The notes under the pieces were generated by a model, which saw nothing but the letters and a program-made list of their open reading frames with translations, was not told where the DNA came from and did not search any database. Shown here piece by piece: positions 33,063 through 44,765 of a stretch of DNA of 64,000 bases. The first letter of the stretch is position 1. Each line of letters opens with the position of its first letter. Source of the DNA: Bathynomus jamesi (lineage: Eukaryota; Arthropoda; Malacostraca; Isopoda; Cirolanidae); the NCBI GenBank assembly GCA_023014485.1, contig JAJOZX010008821.1, positions 5,001 through 69,000 on the forward strand. Direction: 5' to 3'. Both the position numbers and the translations under genes were made by a program.

Positions 33063-33638
33063 AGATTGGCATATGAGAGAGAGAGAGAGAGTGAGTTACA
33101 AGGAAAAGAAGTACCTCAAAAGGCCTTGCGGCCCATACCGAGGAGGTACCAATGGCAACGGGTGCCAGGGAAAATTTTCTACACCCTCAAATAGTGTACA
33201 AGATTTGGTCTAACCTTTTCTTAAAGTGATCCACAGAGGAACTGCTCACGACTTCTGAAGGTAACCTGTTCCATGTGTCACAGATCTTATAGGTAAAGTA
33301 ATTCCCACACACACTAGTCCTAAACTGTTTCAAATCCAACTTCCAACCATTGTTGCGAGTTGGGTTATCATTTAAACTAAACATGCTTCTAATATCGACA
33401 TCTTTGAACCTGCATCACATAAGCGTCGATTGTAGCCCATATGCCTAATGGAAGGGATTAACTTTGTGGCATTCTTCAGCCGATTTTCAATCCACCTACC
33501 TACTTCCCCACCAATACCCAGCACACGCACTTTGGCCATTAGCTGGCGGTGAGGTACCTTATCAAAGGCTTTCTAATCAATCGCCCTACTCTTATCATAC
33601 TCACTCAACATGACGTGGAAAAACTCGAGCATGTTGGT

Positions 33639-36600
33639 TAGGGTGTGACCGTTGCCCTCCAAAAATAAAAAAATGGTCCTACAATGCTGTTCAAAGTTTT
33701 AGTGTTGTGTATTTATCTAGGAAACACCCCTGTAAATTTTCTTGGAGATCGGTGCATGTTTGAGCTAGTACTGTCGTACCAGCAAGTATTGCTATTTCAG
33801 CTTATGAACTTCATAAATAAGTGTGAAAATAGCACATTTTATCAGATTTTCATTTCCAGGTCTGGAACGCTGACCCACAAATTTTCCACGTATTATTTTA
33901 TTGCATTTAATTTTAATGATGCTCTTTTCTTTTCCCTTGACAGTGATTTGATGATGTGAATAGAGAATTTAATCATGGATACACGGCAAGATGATGAGTA
34001 TGTCAGAATGTTATTGGGCACCGTACCCCGAGAAGAAAAGGAAATAAAGGGCTGCAAACTGCCAACTAATAGGCAGGTCTTACTATGTCTGTTAGCAAAC
34101 CTTCGGGATATGCATTGGGACCAGGCTTTATCTGTCACCATTGACAATGTGCTTTTGCATTACCAGAAGGCGAATGTCCCGACCATTACAGGCAGGAACA
34201 ATATTGGCCGAGTGATTAAAACTTACTATGACAAAGACTACATGATGCTTATGAAAAAGAATGAGGATAGAAGACGGGCTGATGATCCTGGAATTATGAA
34301 GTTTAAATCAGAATTGAGCCTGACGATGAAATTTTATAAGAACACAGTGTTGAAGGACGTGGCGGCTGCGAAAAAGGGGAAAACTCAGGCCAAACAAGAT
34401 GCCATCAATACTGACATACTCTTTATAAAAAGCATGCTAAGTGACAGAGTAGCTACCTACTCTGGGGTAAACAAAGTACTCACAGAAAAGGTTCAGAAGT
34501 GACAGAAAAGGCAGATGTGAGAAGAGAAGCGACAAGAGAGAGGGCAATGTGATCATGCTGAGAATGTACAGGCTGATATTGATTCACCTATTAGCTCTGA
34601 TGAGGACAATGACATTGATGAGGCCAGCACTGCTGAACCAAAGAGAAAACATCGGAAAACAGTGAAAGAGGGAGTTTCAATTTTTGTGCCCCATGATATT
34701 CTGAAGTCGGCAGAACTTGTTTCATGCAGTGTTCGAAACAACATCTCGCCGACTCAGCTGAGTGCAATTGTGTACTCCCTTGTATCTGCATGTGGTGGAG
34801 ATACATCAAAGCTGAGTCTAAATGCAAGGACGACCCACCGATACCGAGCTTCGATCGTGTCAGAAATAAGTTTAAAAATCATGGATGAATGGCAACCATC
34901 AGACAAAGTACTGGTGCACTGGGATGGTAAACTTATGGACACGCTGGATTCCAAAGGCACTGATGACCGCCTGCCCATTCTTGTGTCTGGTGTCAATGGC
35001 ACAAAGCTTCTTGGAGTCCCACCTCTTCCGCATTTGACTCAAAAAGCTGGCCTGGTTCAAGGAGACTTGATATCAACAGCAACCAAACAACTTCTGGTCG
35101 ATTGGGAGTGTGAACAGAATGTCGTTGGTATGGTTTTCGACAACTTCATCCAATACAGGTAAACCTATTTCAATCAGCGTGAATTTATCACGACATTAAT
35201 ACCAAAATACATTGAATGATTTAACAGAAATCTGCAAAAAGCACGTGCCTGAAATGGTGGCCTTAAACTACAATTACATTTTTTTTTCAGGACAAAAAAC
35301 AGCTGCTTGCGTCTCCCTCCAAAAGGAATTAGAGCGTGCCGTATTCTGGTGCGCCTGTCGCAGGCATGTGGGCAAAGTCATCCTAGGTGTTTGCTGGGAT
35401 TGCTTGAAAGTGGAGGGCTCTTCAAGTCCAAACATAATGGTTTTCCAGAGGTGAGTCATAAGCTTTACAAAATAACAAGGAATATTATTATCTAATGAAC
35501 AAATTTAGTGGAATTTCTTTTATTAGACTTATAAGATATACTAACACCAAGCAAATGATCAATCATATCAATCTTAATACCCCTAAAACAATATTATAGA
35601 TTAGTACGAAATACAATAATCCCAATAATTGCATTTCTAGGTTCAAGAACCATTTCTCTCAACTGGTGTACAATGAAAAAAAGAAATACTACTAACCTGC
35701 AATGCCTGGAGTGTTTGAGGAGCGCCAGCAGGAGATGGCTGACTTCTTCCGTGAATCTCTAGCCCAACCATTTACACGTGGCAACTACAAGGAGCTGGTA
35801 GAGCTTTGTCTGCTGCTTGTAACTAAAGGATCCGAGCCAGTGAACTTCACAATGGTCTACCCCGGCGCACTTCACAAAGCAAGGTGGATGGCTAAACTAC
35901 TGTATACCCTCAAGATTGTTCTTTTGTCAGGCCAGATCAAAGAGCAGTTTCCCAAAGCCGAGGTTGTGACTAAAAGTCAAATCAGCAAGTTAGAACAGTT
36001 TGCTGTGTTCACAGTCGCTGTTTATGTCCCATGGTGGATTGTTTGCCCCGTTCCAGCAAGTGCACCACTGAATGACTTGAATTTGGTCGAAACCTTGGCT
36101 GAATTTGCCCCATATGATGCCACAATAGTTGACAAAGCACGTGTGGCACTCGGTAGACACACTTGGTACCTAACTGAGGAGTTGGCCCCACTGGCTTTGT
36201 TCTCATCCCAAGTACAAGAAAGGACAAAAGAGATGATGAGGAAGGCCCTTCTTTGCCATGAAGGCACTGAAGTTACTAAGAGAGTGGGGCTCAATCATGG
36301 GGGCTATGGAAAGCCATATCTTCCCCATGTCCCAGAAAGTGGCACTGCCCTGGTGGACCTAATTGGGCCTGACTCAAGCCGGTTCTTCACCATTTTAGGC
36401 ATGCCCTATCAGTTTCTCCACAGTCCAGCCAGTGAATGGGCGGATCATGACGACTACCTGAACATGAAACGGGTTGGACCGAACATGAAACGGGTTGTGG
36501 ACAAGCTTCAGGTCGTCAATGAGGCTGCAGAGCGTGGTTTAAAACTTTGCCATGACTTTCTTAATGTTGCCAGGGATGAGGAGCTCTTTCAAGAAGTCCT

Positions 36601-37021
36601 TCAAGTAGTTGAAAATGACAGACTCCGCGTTCCTAATCAGCGCAAACGATCATCTGTTTCCGAACAGAAATCATGGTTTCTTGCTCTAGAGAAATAATAC
36701 CATGTGAATATATGATAAAACCCCTTAATGTATAATGTACCATGAGAGAATAAGAATGATTAACTTTTTTGTGTTAGTGATAACAGCTTTTAATTAAGAC
36801 AGGCAAATGATTTGTGTTAATATCCCTTATGATGGTTGTGTAATCTCATATATAGGCGTGTATGCCGTATAAGCAAAATCGCTATTTTTCAAATTGCTGG
36901 TGCTCACTTGAATATGCATGAATCTTCAAAAAATTGCATGTGGGTATTTTTTATGTCAATATGCAACACCAAAATTTTGAACAGCATTGTAGGACAAAGT
37001 TGGGGCAACTGTCACACCCTA
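33639..37021 (+). mobile_element. TAGGGTG-family transposon, copy B
   Basis: The ends TAGGGTGTGACCGTTGCCC and, reverse-complemented, TAGGGTGTGACAGTTGCCC continue into sub-terminal matches including GTCCTACAATGCTGTTCAAA. ATGTTGGT at 33631-33638 and 37022-37029 is an 8-bp target duplication. The paralogous LINE at about 45986-46002 has a single AAGTTGGT between the same flanks. Length is 3383 bp. Confidence 0.93.
33975..36697 (+). pseudogene. TAGGGTG-family hAT-like transposase-like gene, copy B, with introns
   Basis: Four coding blocks: 33975-34502 (MDTRQDDEYVRMLLGTVPRE onward), about 34523-35158, 35291-35450 and 35641-36697. Introns 35159-35290 and 35451-35640 have GT-AG ends. Motifs in order: VLVHWDGKLMDTL, the second acidic motif (here FDNFIQY, one base out of frame with the family FDTxASNTG and cut by intron 1), WCACRRHVGKVIL (C-x2-H), YPGALHKARWMAKLLY, HTWYLTEELAPLAL and VNEAAERGLKL. 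A stop lies near 35696 and the 34502 stop breaks block 1. The protein would be about 850 residues. It looks like a hAT-like transposase: D, D and E motifs with a long insert between the C-x2-H and the last acid. This is an inference from motif order. Confidence 0.75.
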
Positions 37022-37150
37022 ATGTTGGTGAGACACGACCTATGCCGTCTAAACCCATGTTGGAGTCCCCAAGTAGCTTGTAGGAATCCAAATGGTCAAC
37101 AGTCCTACCCGCTATTATCCCCTCTAATTATTTACCTACAACTGAAGTGA

Positions 37151-37398
37151 AATGGTTTTATTTATAGAGGTTCCAAAGCCTCTCTTCCCACGCATGAGGT
37201 AGCAGTAGGGTCCTAATCATAAGAGTAGAGAAAAAGACTTAATACTAAAAGTTTTTTTTTTTTTTTTCTGCAGTCAAAGGAGAACATCATTAACCTAAGC
37301 TAAAAGGACAGAGTAGGGATGGGAAGGGGTCCTAGTAACCCACGGGACAGGTTTGTACAACAGACCACCTGCCCTCCCGAAAAAGAGAGAACCTAAAG
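37151..37398. other. unrecognised non-coding sequence left of the BEL element
   Basis: Contains a poly-T run (37252-37267) and no gene. TAAAG at 37394-37398 is the target duplication of the BEL/Pao element. Confidence 0.5.
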
Positions 37399-38077
37399 TG
37401 CGAAAAATGCTCTGTATGAATTGGTCCACAATTAACCCACCCCTTATATCTCCAGTCTAACTATAGAGTAGATCAAGTCTAGCCTAGAGGGGTCAGCCTA
37501 GAGATTCCGGAAATGGTCCAGAGCGGGCAGATAAATTGAGGTCCACAGTAGGATTCCTCACAAGAATTAGGTTAGGGCAATCTACCTTCACCTTTGTTAA
37601 GCTATGAGTTGATGCTGGGTCTTAGGCCACAATGTAGGCCTAACTTGTCTGACCCAGCTTAATTTAATGCTTATAACTTACTGGTGTAAAAACTCAATTA
37701 GTCACTTACTTTTTGTTATCGGAGTGTCTCCCTTCTCCGGTTATGTTTTCGAGAGCGCACTTTTCTGGTACGTCCTCTCGCCCCGTTCTTCGTTTTCGTT
37801 CTCCCTTTTGTTCTCCTTTTCGCGGGGCTTCTCGTACCAGCGTTGTCTTGGTTTATTCCTCGGTTGGTTGAGCGGTAATGTATCTCCACTACCGAGCACG
37901 CTCCTCCCACACAGTATATAAATACTAGTGTGGAGAATAACTCTGGTGAGCAACCAATTGGTTTCATCCACCCAGTTATTGACATAAAAGGAATTTAATG
38001 ATTGTTAGATTAACTACCTACCTACTCAGTGAACCATTTTCGTTACCTCCCAACTACCCACTCATCAGTTTTCCATA
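37399..38077 (-). repeat. BEL/Pao 3' LTR
   Basis: The + strand runs from TGCGAAAAATGCTCTG to GTTTTCCATA. It is preceded on its inner side by a CCCGGGGCCCCCAG string (minus sense) at the polypurine-tract position. A TATATAAATAC box-like string occurs near 37914. It is 12 bp longer than its partner because the other LTR has lost single bases. Confidence 0.92.
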
Positions 38078-38313
38078 TACTGGGGGCCCCGGGAGATAAA
38101 AATTTTGGTGTCATTGTCACCAATTTTTGTCTGAGTGTAGACTAGCTAACTATTTAACTGGTAAATGCCTGTTAATCTGATTAACAGTGCCTATCCTCAC
38201 CTTCTCATGGAGAAGGTGTAGCATTTAATTAGAAGATAAAATATACATCCATAGGATGAAACTGTCTATGGTCTTTACCATAAGAAAAGAAAAATGAAAG
38301 TTAGAAGATAAAA

Positions 38314-40662
38314 TTACAATTCCCCAGCATCTATTTTTTGTTGTAAAAATAGTCGCGCTTTTAATGCTGTTTGTCGCTGAGGTCTTGTGTCTGTCAATGT
38401 TGTAGTAGGATGCGTTACCACTCCTACTGTCAAAGGAATAGTTACTGGAAGTTCAGTGTCTCCAGTTGTTACTGTCAGTGGAGAAGGTTCTCCAAAGTCC
38501 ATTGTTTTGGGTCCAGACTCTAAAGGGTACAAAAGAGAAATGTCTCTTGTTGTGTCACCCGTTGAAGTCCTTAATTTGACCACTCTTGTTACCCCATCTG
38601 CCCCTGGTCTGAGTTCTGAAACTCTAGCCAGAGGCCAGTTTTGTCTTGGAGTACTGTCATGTATGAGAACAAGGTCCCCTACCTTAATTGTGTCAGACCA
38701 ATCCTTCTTAGTCATTTGTTTATGTCTCTCCCTTAGACCCATCAAGTACTCATTTTTCCACTGTTTAATGAAATGAGCTTTAACTCTAGTTAAATGTTGT
38801 AACTTAGTCTGGAGCTCATCATGTCGTTGAGTCCAGTTTGGGTCTTCTGAAGAGTCTATATTGTAGTCCGGCAGGAGACTAACTTGTTCTCCCCGAATCA
38901 AATGATTTGGAGTTAATGGTTCTGGGTCATTAATGTTGTCACTCACATAAGTGAGTGGCCTATTGTTAATGATGTTCTCAATCTCAGCCAGGAGAGTGAG
39001 TAACCCAAATAAGTGTATCTGTTTTTTGCCAATTGCTTTCTTCAAGCAATTCTTTACTGTTTGTATATTCCTCTCCCAGATAGAACCATACCAAGGAGAG
39101 GCAACTGGAATATACTTCCACTTTATGTTTTGATTTTGTATATATAATTGTGTGATTTCATTGCTTAACAAGTCGTGGATGACTTGTTCACCAGCTTTGA
39201 AATATGTAGCATTGTCAGTCCAAACTGTCTTGGGTACTGAATGTCGTGCACAGAATCTCTTAAAGACAGCAACAAAAGATTCTGCTGTTAGGTCCTCCAC
39301 AACATCCAAATAAACAGCTCGTGAGGCTGCACATGTAAACAGTACAATGTACATTTTTTGTTCCGTGTCACCCACCCCTACAGTCAATGCTCCTGTATAG
39401 TCAATGCCTACAGTCTCAAAGGGTCTGTTGAGAGTAACTCTCTCCTCTGGCAAAGCAGGAGGATTTGGTTTCCTATAGGGCCTAGCATGAATACGCCTAC
39501 ATGTGACACACTCACTCAGGACTGTTTTAACAGTGATCCTTCCCTTGGGTATCCAATAAGTTTTTCTTAATGTAGTTAGTGTCTGTGGTACCCCCATATG
39601 ATATACATCATTGTGTATTTTTCTGATGATTAATGTTGTCAAATAGCTAAATCTAGGTAAAAGGATTGGATTTTTGCTTTTGTATGACAGTTTTGATTTG
39701 TCTAATCTCCCTTTACACCTTAGAAGGCCTTCCTCATCTCTGAACAAGTTTAGATCCACAACTACTGATGGTACAGGTTCTTTTGTTTGTTTCCCATTTG
39801 TTAAGAATTCTAACTCTTTATTGTACTCTTTTTGTTGGGCCTGGCCTATCCAATATTGGGTTGCAACTTCTGTATAATTATGATTGTTTTTATTTAGCTG
39901 TTTGTTAATTGTAGCTAAACAGTTGTGAGCAAACCTCAAACAGTAGGCTGTCACCCTGACAAGTTTGTTGAAATCAGAATACTTTTCATAATTAGTGATT
40001 GGTTCAACCTTTTCATTTGAAAAGATTAAATTTAATGTCAAGTTAACTTGTTCCACAGGCCATTGGTCTGTATTACAGAGCCACTTAGGTCCCATAAACC
40101 AAGTTTTGTTTGACTTCAACAACTTGTAGGATAAACCTCTGGTCAGAAAGTCTGCTGGATTCTGTTTAGTTGGAACATAGTGAAAGTTTACTTGTAGGCT
40201 TTCATTAGCGTCAGCTATTTCTTTTAGCCTATTTCTTACAAAGATATTCTTACTATTAATGCTATCATTCCGTATCCAGGCAAGACAAATCTGACTGTCA
40301 AGCCAGACGTGGATATTAGTTATGAACACATCATAGTAAGCATCCTTAAGCAATGAAATGGTTTTAATGGCTAATGTAGCAGCCAATAGTTCCAACTGAG
40401 GTATGGTTCGGGTAGGTTTGAGAGGTGCAACTTTCCCTTTTGCATAAATTAGATGACTTTCTGTAGGGCTTACAAGATACGCACAGCACCCATAAGCTTG
40501 TGTGCTTGCATCAGCAAACACATGAAGCCTCTGGGGCTTATCCCTAAACCCACAGCACCTTTGAATTTTAATGTTCTGCACTTTTGTTAAATCAGTAGCT
40601 AACTTCTTCCAAGATTTTTGATTTTCATTTGTTATTGGATCATCCCACAATTTGTCCTCCAA
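38314..40662 (-). pseudogene. BEL/Pao pol, RNase H and integrase part
   Basis: A long open frame of 782 codons covers RNase H (HVFADASTQAYGCC; IHVWLDSQICLAWI), an H-H-C-C integrase zinc-binding domain ending in CVTCRRIHARPY, the integrase core with DDE residues in VGIDYTGAL, WTDNATYF and SIWERNIQTVK, and a C-terminal DUF5641-type region (VGDLVLIHDSTPRQNWPLAR). It integrates the cDNA. In the family this is part of one polyprotein; here it overlaps the RT frame by about 30 bp in another frame, so a frame break separates them. The element is described as found; no repair is attempted. Confidence 0.95.
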
Positions 40663-41912
40663 ATTTCTTGGAGGAGAATCTTTGATTTTATTGTTGAAGG
40701 CAGGAATAGACCCATAGGATCAAAAATTTTGGAAGCCTCTGATAATATTTGTCTTTTAGTATTTGCTTCCTCATCAAGTTTAAAACCTTTAGTACAGATT
40801 GAATCATGACTGTTAGAAGTTGCATCTAAATACCAGTTCATACCTAAAGTTTTAACTCTGTCTGATGGCTCAGTAAGACCATTATTATCTTTTAAAATCT
40901 TTTTGTTTAAATCCTCATTATTTGAAATCCACTCTCTAAGTTCAAAGTTACCTTGTTGCATAATGTTTTGAGTGTGTTCATAGACTTCAGATAATTCAGA
41001 TTTTGTTGTCGTTGAGCCTATTAGATTGTCTACGTAAAAATGTTCCTTAAGGAAGTTCAATGTTAGAGAGTTATTAAACTGGTTTAAATGATGTTTAATT
41101 GTCAATGCTAATAGGCTAGGTGAGCAATTGGCTCCAAACAACACAACATTAAATCTATAGGTTATGAACCCTTTATTCAAATCAAATGGATCCTTGAACC
41201 ATAAGAACCTAAGTTGGTTCTTATCATATTCATTTTTAAGATTTATTCTCAAAAATGCCTTCGAAATGTCACTTTGTACAGCATATTTGTCTAACCTGAA
41301 CCTCAGTAAGATCTTCACAAGGTCAGAAATGAGATTAGGACCCTCAATCAAGCAATCATTCAAGCTGTGTTTATCACTGTCTTTGAGGCTACAATTATAT
41401 ACTACTCTAAGTTTTGTTGTTGGGGCATCTTGTCGATAAACCCCCCTGTGGGTTAAATAATGACAACCATCTTTTTTAAAAGGGTTATCTGTTACTTCTT
41501 CAATGAAGCCTTTCTGTAGCTGTTCTTTGAAGACATTATTATATATTTTTACATTATTTTCTTGTTTGAGTTTTTTCATTACTTTATATAAATGTCCTTT
41601 AGCTACTTTGAGATTATCTCTTAAAGTTGGACAATTTATTTTCCAAGGTAACTCAATAAAATAACTATTGTCTTTACACTGAATGGTGTCTTCAAATCTT
41701 TCTACCATTAACTGATCTTCTGAAGTTTGATGTGTGTCATGTATACCCACAGATTCTAGTAACCATAAAGTTTGAATTGCCTCATCCAAAGTTTCATTTG
41801 ATAATGATGAATTAATGTTCTCAGTTGAGATAATATTATTCAAAAGTGTTGCTATTCTTACAGGTGTTATGTAGGACTGAGTTGAGGCACATAGTATTTG
41901 TTGGTCATGCAC
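40632..41912 (-). pseudogene. BEL/Pao pol, reverse-transcriptase part
   Basis: The 426-codon frame contains KLRVVYNCSLKDSDKHSLND, YAVQSDISKAFLRI (first catalytic aspartate region), LFGANCSPSLLALTIKHHL and the polymerase box FYVDNL. The family box is YVDD; the second aspartate is Asn here, which would impair catalysis unless it is a sequence error. A Pao-type region after the palm (LSEASKIFDPMGLFLP) links to RNase H. Confidence 0.93.
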
Positions 41913-42764
41913 TGTTTTGGTTTAGGTCTAGGTTGTAGTCTGATAGGTCACCCAAAGGGGCTATCCCTGATGGAGTCTGAATAGCTATACCATTACCTAT
42001 CTCTACTATGCCCTTATGAATAAGATTAATATAATCTGCCCCTATTAGCATTTCAATGTTAGCTATTGTGTTGTTAGTGATATGTCTATCAGCTATTTTG
42101 TAGTGTTTTTTCAAATGATTTATGGTTTGTTCTAGTTTGGGTATAACCAGTTTGTTTTGTCCTACTTTAGAAATAATAACTGCTTCAATTTCTTGAATTT
42201 ACTTTCTAAATGTAGTTCCAGGTCAATTGTCTTATAGCTATTTTTGTCCGAGTTATCCTTAACAAAGGACGCAATATTGAAGTTTTGTTCATTCGGGTTT
42301 GGTGTCAAACCCAATTTATTAACTAAATTTTTTGAAACAAATGTTTGTTGAGAACAACAGTCTATAAGACATCTCACTGGAGTGGTACTACCCTCACTAT
42401 TCACTAAGTCCAAAGTAATAGTTGGTAAAAGAATCTCAGTATTTCTTGTTACATTGTTTGAACAAGCAGAATGTCCCATGAAAGTGGCATTTTCTTGATT
42501 ACCTTTGTTTGGGGGAGGTATCTTTTGAGTTTGAGTACTATTATTTGGACACTTTGGTGAATCACACATTGATGAGACATGTCGTAAACTTTTACAAAAC
42601 TTACACTTGAATCTTAACCTAGATTTACAGTCTTTCTTATAATGTCCCTGGCCAGTACACTTTTTACACAGGTTCAACTGTTCACATCTTTTAGCCCTTT
42701 GGTTAAAATCTGAATATTTGTCACACCCAGTACTACTGTGTTCATTACTTGCACAAATTTGCAA
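41905..42764 (-). pseudogene. BEL/Pao gag zinc knuckles and aspartic protease
   Basis: Bases 42764-42162 encode Cys-rich knuckles (LCKKCTGQGHYKKDCKS and CKFCKSLRHVSSMC), then a retropepsin-like region. The active-site triad position reads LIDCCSQQTFVS rather than the usual D-S/T-G, so two key residues differ. A frame change near 42160-42115 leads to the protease C-terminal part (IEMLIGADYINL) ending at 41905. In the family this domain matures the polyprotein. Confidence 0.85.
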
Positions 42765-43974
42765 TATGGTGTGTAAGTTGAGGCAGCAGTTACATTAAAG
42801 TTCTGTAATGTAGGTGTTCGTGTTTTGTAGTTGGTCACATTTGATTCTACAATATCAAGTTTGTCTGTTTGGCTGTAGCTAGTTGGTCTCTGGGAACAGT
42901 CTTTGGTTTATCCATAGTCTGGGTCTTATGTGTTGGAAAATCTCTCAAGTTGTAATTAGTTAGGATATTGGGAAGTGTTGTCTTATTTGTGTTAAATTAG
43001 GATAATTTTCTCCGTCTTTAGAATTAAATTATCTTTAACCCTCGAAGGAAGGCACTAAGTACTATGCTTTGTATAAGCCAAGATGAAGTTTTAATATCTA
43101 TCTCATTGCTAACCAGTTGTCCTATAATAGCTTCTAATTTGTGTATAAAAATTTTCCATATCACTATGGTTATCTTTTATGGGTGCAAATTCAAAAATTT
43201 GTTGAGATAATTCATATATAATCACATCTTTATTACGTAATTACCCATTTGCAAAATGGGTAACTGAGCCTCAATTCTTGTGACTCAGGATTTTGCATGC
43301 CACTTAAATTTGTTGAAGGTTAGCCCTACTTTGATTAAATCAGAATTAGGTTTTTTTTGGGTTAAGTCAGTCAACCGAGACCGTAGTTCCCTTATTTGCT
43401 GTTCAATTGAGCTTACCTGATCATCATCATCAGCGTAAAGGTCTATCAATTGTTCTTCAGCCATTTCGGATTCAACTAACTCTGAAATACTCTCATTAAT
43501 GGCTATATTTCCTTCTTTTTAATTTCTAATTTAATAATTACACTCTCTATATTTTCTTACCTGGTTGTGTAATATTGTTAAAAGTGTTCACAGCCTTTGT
43601 AACAGCTCCCAACTTTGCCCCCCTTTTCTTTTTAACTTTTTCAATTCTGCACTGTCCATGTCTAAGTCAAAATTGTTTAACTGGGGATCGTAATGAAATA
43701 TAGGACAAGAAGAAATTACCAGAGAAGAGAGAGCACAGACAAAACAGTCAAGTTCAAAATTTGGTTTAATCCCCCCAAGTAACTTGTGTGTCACTCAGGT
43801 CTAAGCTTATTAGAGAATGAGACTCCTTTAATGTAAATGTTTCCTAGTTAGGCCCTAGGTTGTAGACCTAATTAGGCTTGCTCAGGTTAGGCTTAGGCTA
43901 GACCATTTAGCCTAATTCTGCAATTTTTGTTAAGTAAGCTTAAGGTTTGTAAATTCCCACACACGGACCACCAA
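42765..43974 (-). pseudogene. BEL/Pao gag N-terminal part and leader, frame-shifted
   Basis: Gag probably starts near 43663 (DMDSAELKKLKRKGGQSWEL), the typical basic start of BEL gag. The region to 42765 is broken into short frames by stops and indels. Immediately inside the right LTR (43974 downward, minus sense TTGGTGGTCCGTGTGTGGGA) is the expected primer-binding-site position. Confidence 0.65.
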
Positions 43975-44641
43975 TGCGAAAAATGCTCTGTATGAATTGG
44001 TCCACAAAACCCACCCTTATATCTCCAGTCTAACTATAGAGTAGATCAAGTCTAGCCTAGAGGGGTCAGCTAGAGATTCCGGAAATGGTCCAGAGCGGCA
44101 GATAAATTGAGGTCCACAGTAGGATTCCTCACAAGAATTAGGTTAGGGCAATCTACCTTCACCTTGTTAAGCTATGAGTTGATTGCTGGGTCTTAGGCCA
44201 CAATGTAGGCCAACTTGTCTGACCCAGCTTAATAATGCTTATAACTTACTGGTGTAAAAAATCATTAGTCACTTACTTTTTGTTATCGGAGTGTCTCCCT
44301 TCTCGGTTATGTTTTCGAGAGCGCACTTTCTGGTACGTCCTCTCGCCCCGTTCTTCGTTTTCGTTCTCCATTTTTGTTCTCCTTTCGCGGGGCTTCTCGT
44401 ACCAGCGTTGTCTTGGTTATTCCTCGGTTGGTTGAGCGGTAATGTATCTCCACTACCGAGCACGCTCCTCCCACACAGTATATAAATACTAGTGTGGAGA
44501 ATAACTCTGGTGAGCAACCAATTGGTTTCATCCACCCAGTTATTGACATAAAAGGAATTTAATGATTGTTAGATTAACTACCTACCTACTCAGTGAACCA
44601 TTTTCGTTACCTCCCAACTACCCACTCATCAGTTTTCCATA
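43975..44641 (-). repeat. BEL/Pao 5' LTR
   Basis: Pairs with 37399-38077. Differences are mostly losses of one base in short homopolymers or repeated dinucleotides (for example near 44030, 44070, 44097 and 44330). Confidence 0.92.
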
Positions 44642-44765
44642 TAAAGGAATTGGCAACCAATTTCTCTAGAATCCCACGACTCGGGAGCGGAGGGCTGTCA
44701 CACCCCAAGTATAAAGTTTACAACACCCAAAAGGAACGTGCATAACCTTTATACCCCCTGCAGAC

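Larger units (their letters stand above)
33075..37150 (-). mobile_element. CR1/jockey-like LINE, internally deleted, split by copy B
   Basis: The 3' end (33075-33420) encodes FRTSVCGNYFTYKICDTWNR and LPSEVVSSSSVDHFKKRLDQ. Bases 33430-33638 and 37030-37150 match the reverse-transcriptase region of the LINE at 45820-46120, with a large internal deletion between. The TAGGGTG element at 33639-37021 interrupts it; the intact counterpart at about 45987-46000 is the empty site. Confidence 0.85.
37399..44641 (-). mobile_element. BEL/Pao LTR retrotransposon, full length, minus strand
   Basis: Two LTRs (37399-38077 and 43975-44641) flank gag-pro-RT-RNase H-integrase on the minus strand. TAAAG at 37394-37398 and 44642-44646 is a 5-bp duplication (a 4-bp AAAG reading is also possible). 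The LTRs differ mainly by one-base indels, so insertion was recent. The element is inserted between CR1 LINE copies inside E1. Confidence 0.95.

Noticed and set aside
38387..41439. Many + strand frames opposite the BEL pol genes
   Set aside because: Shadows of the real minus-strand polyprotein.
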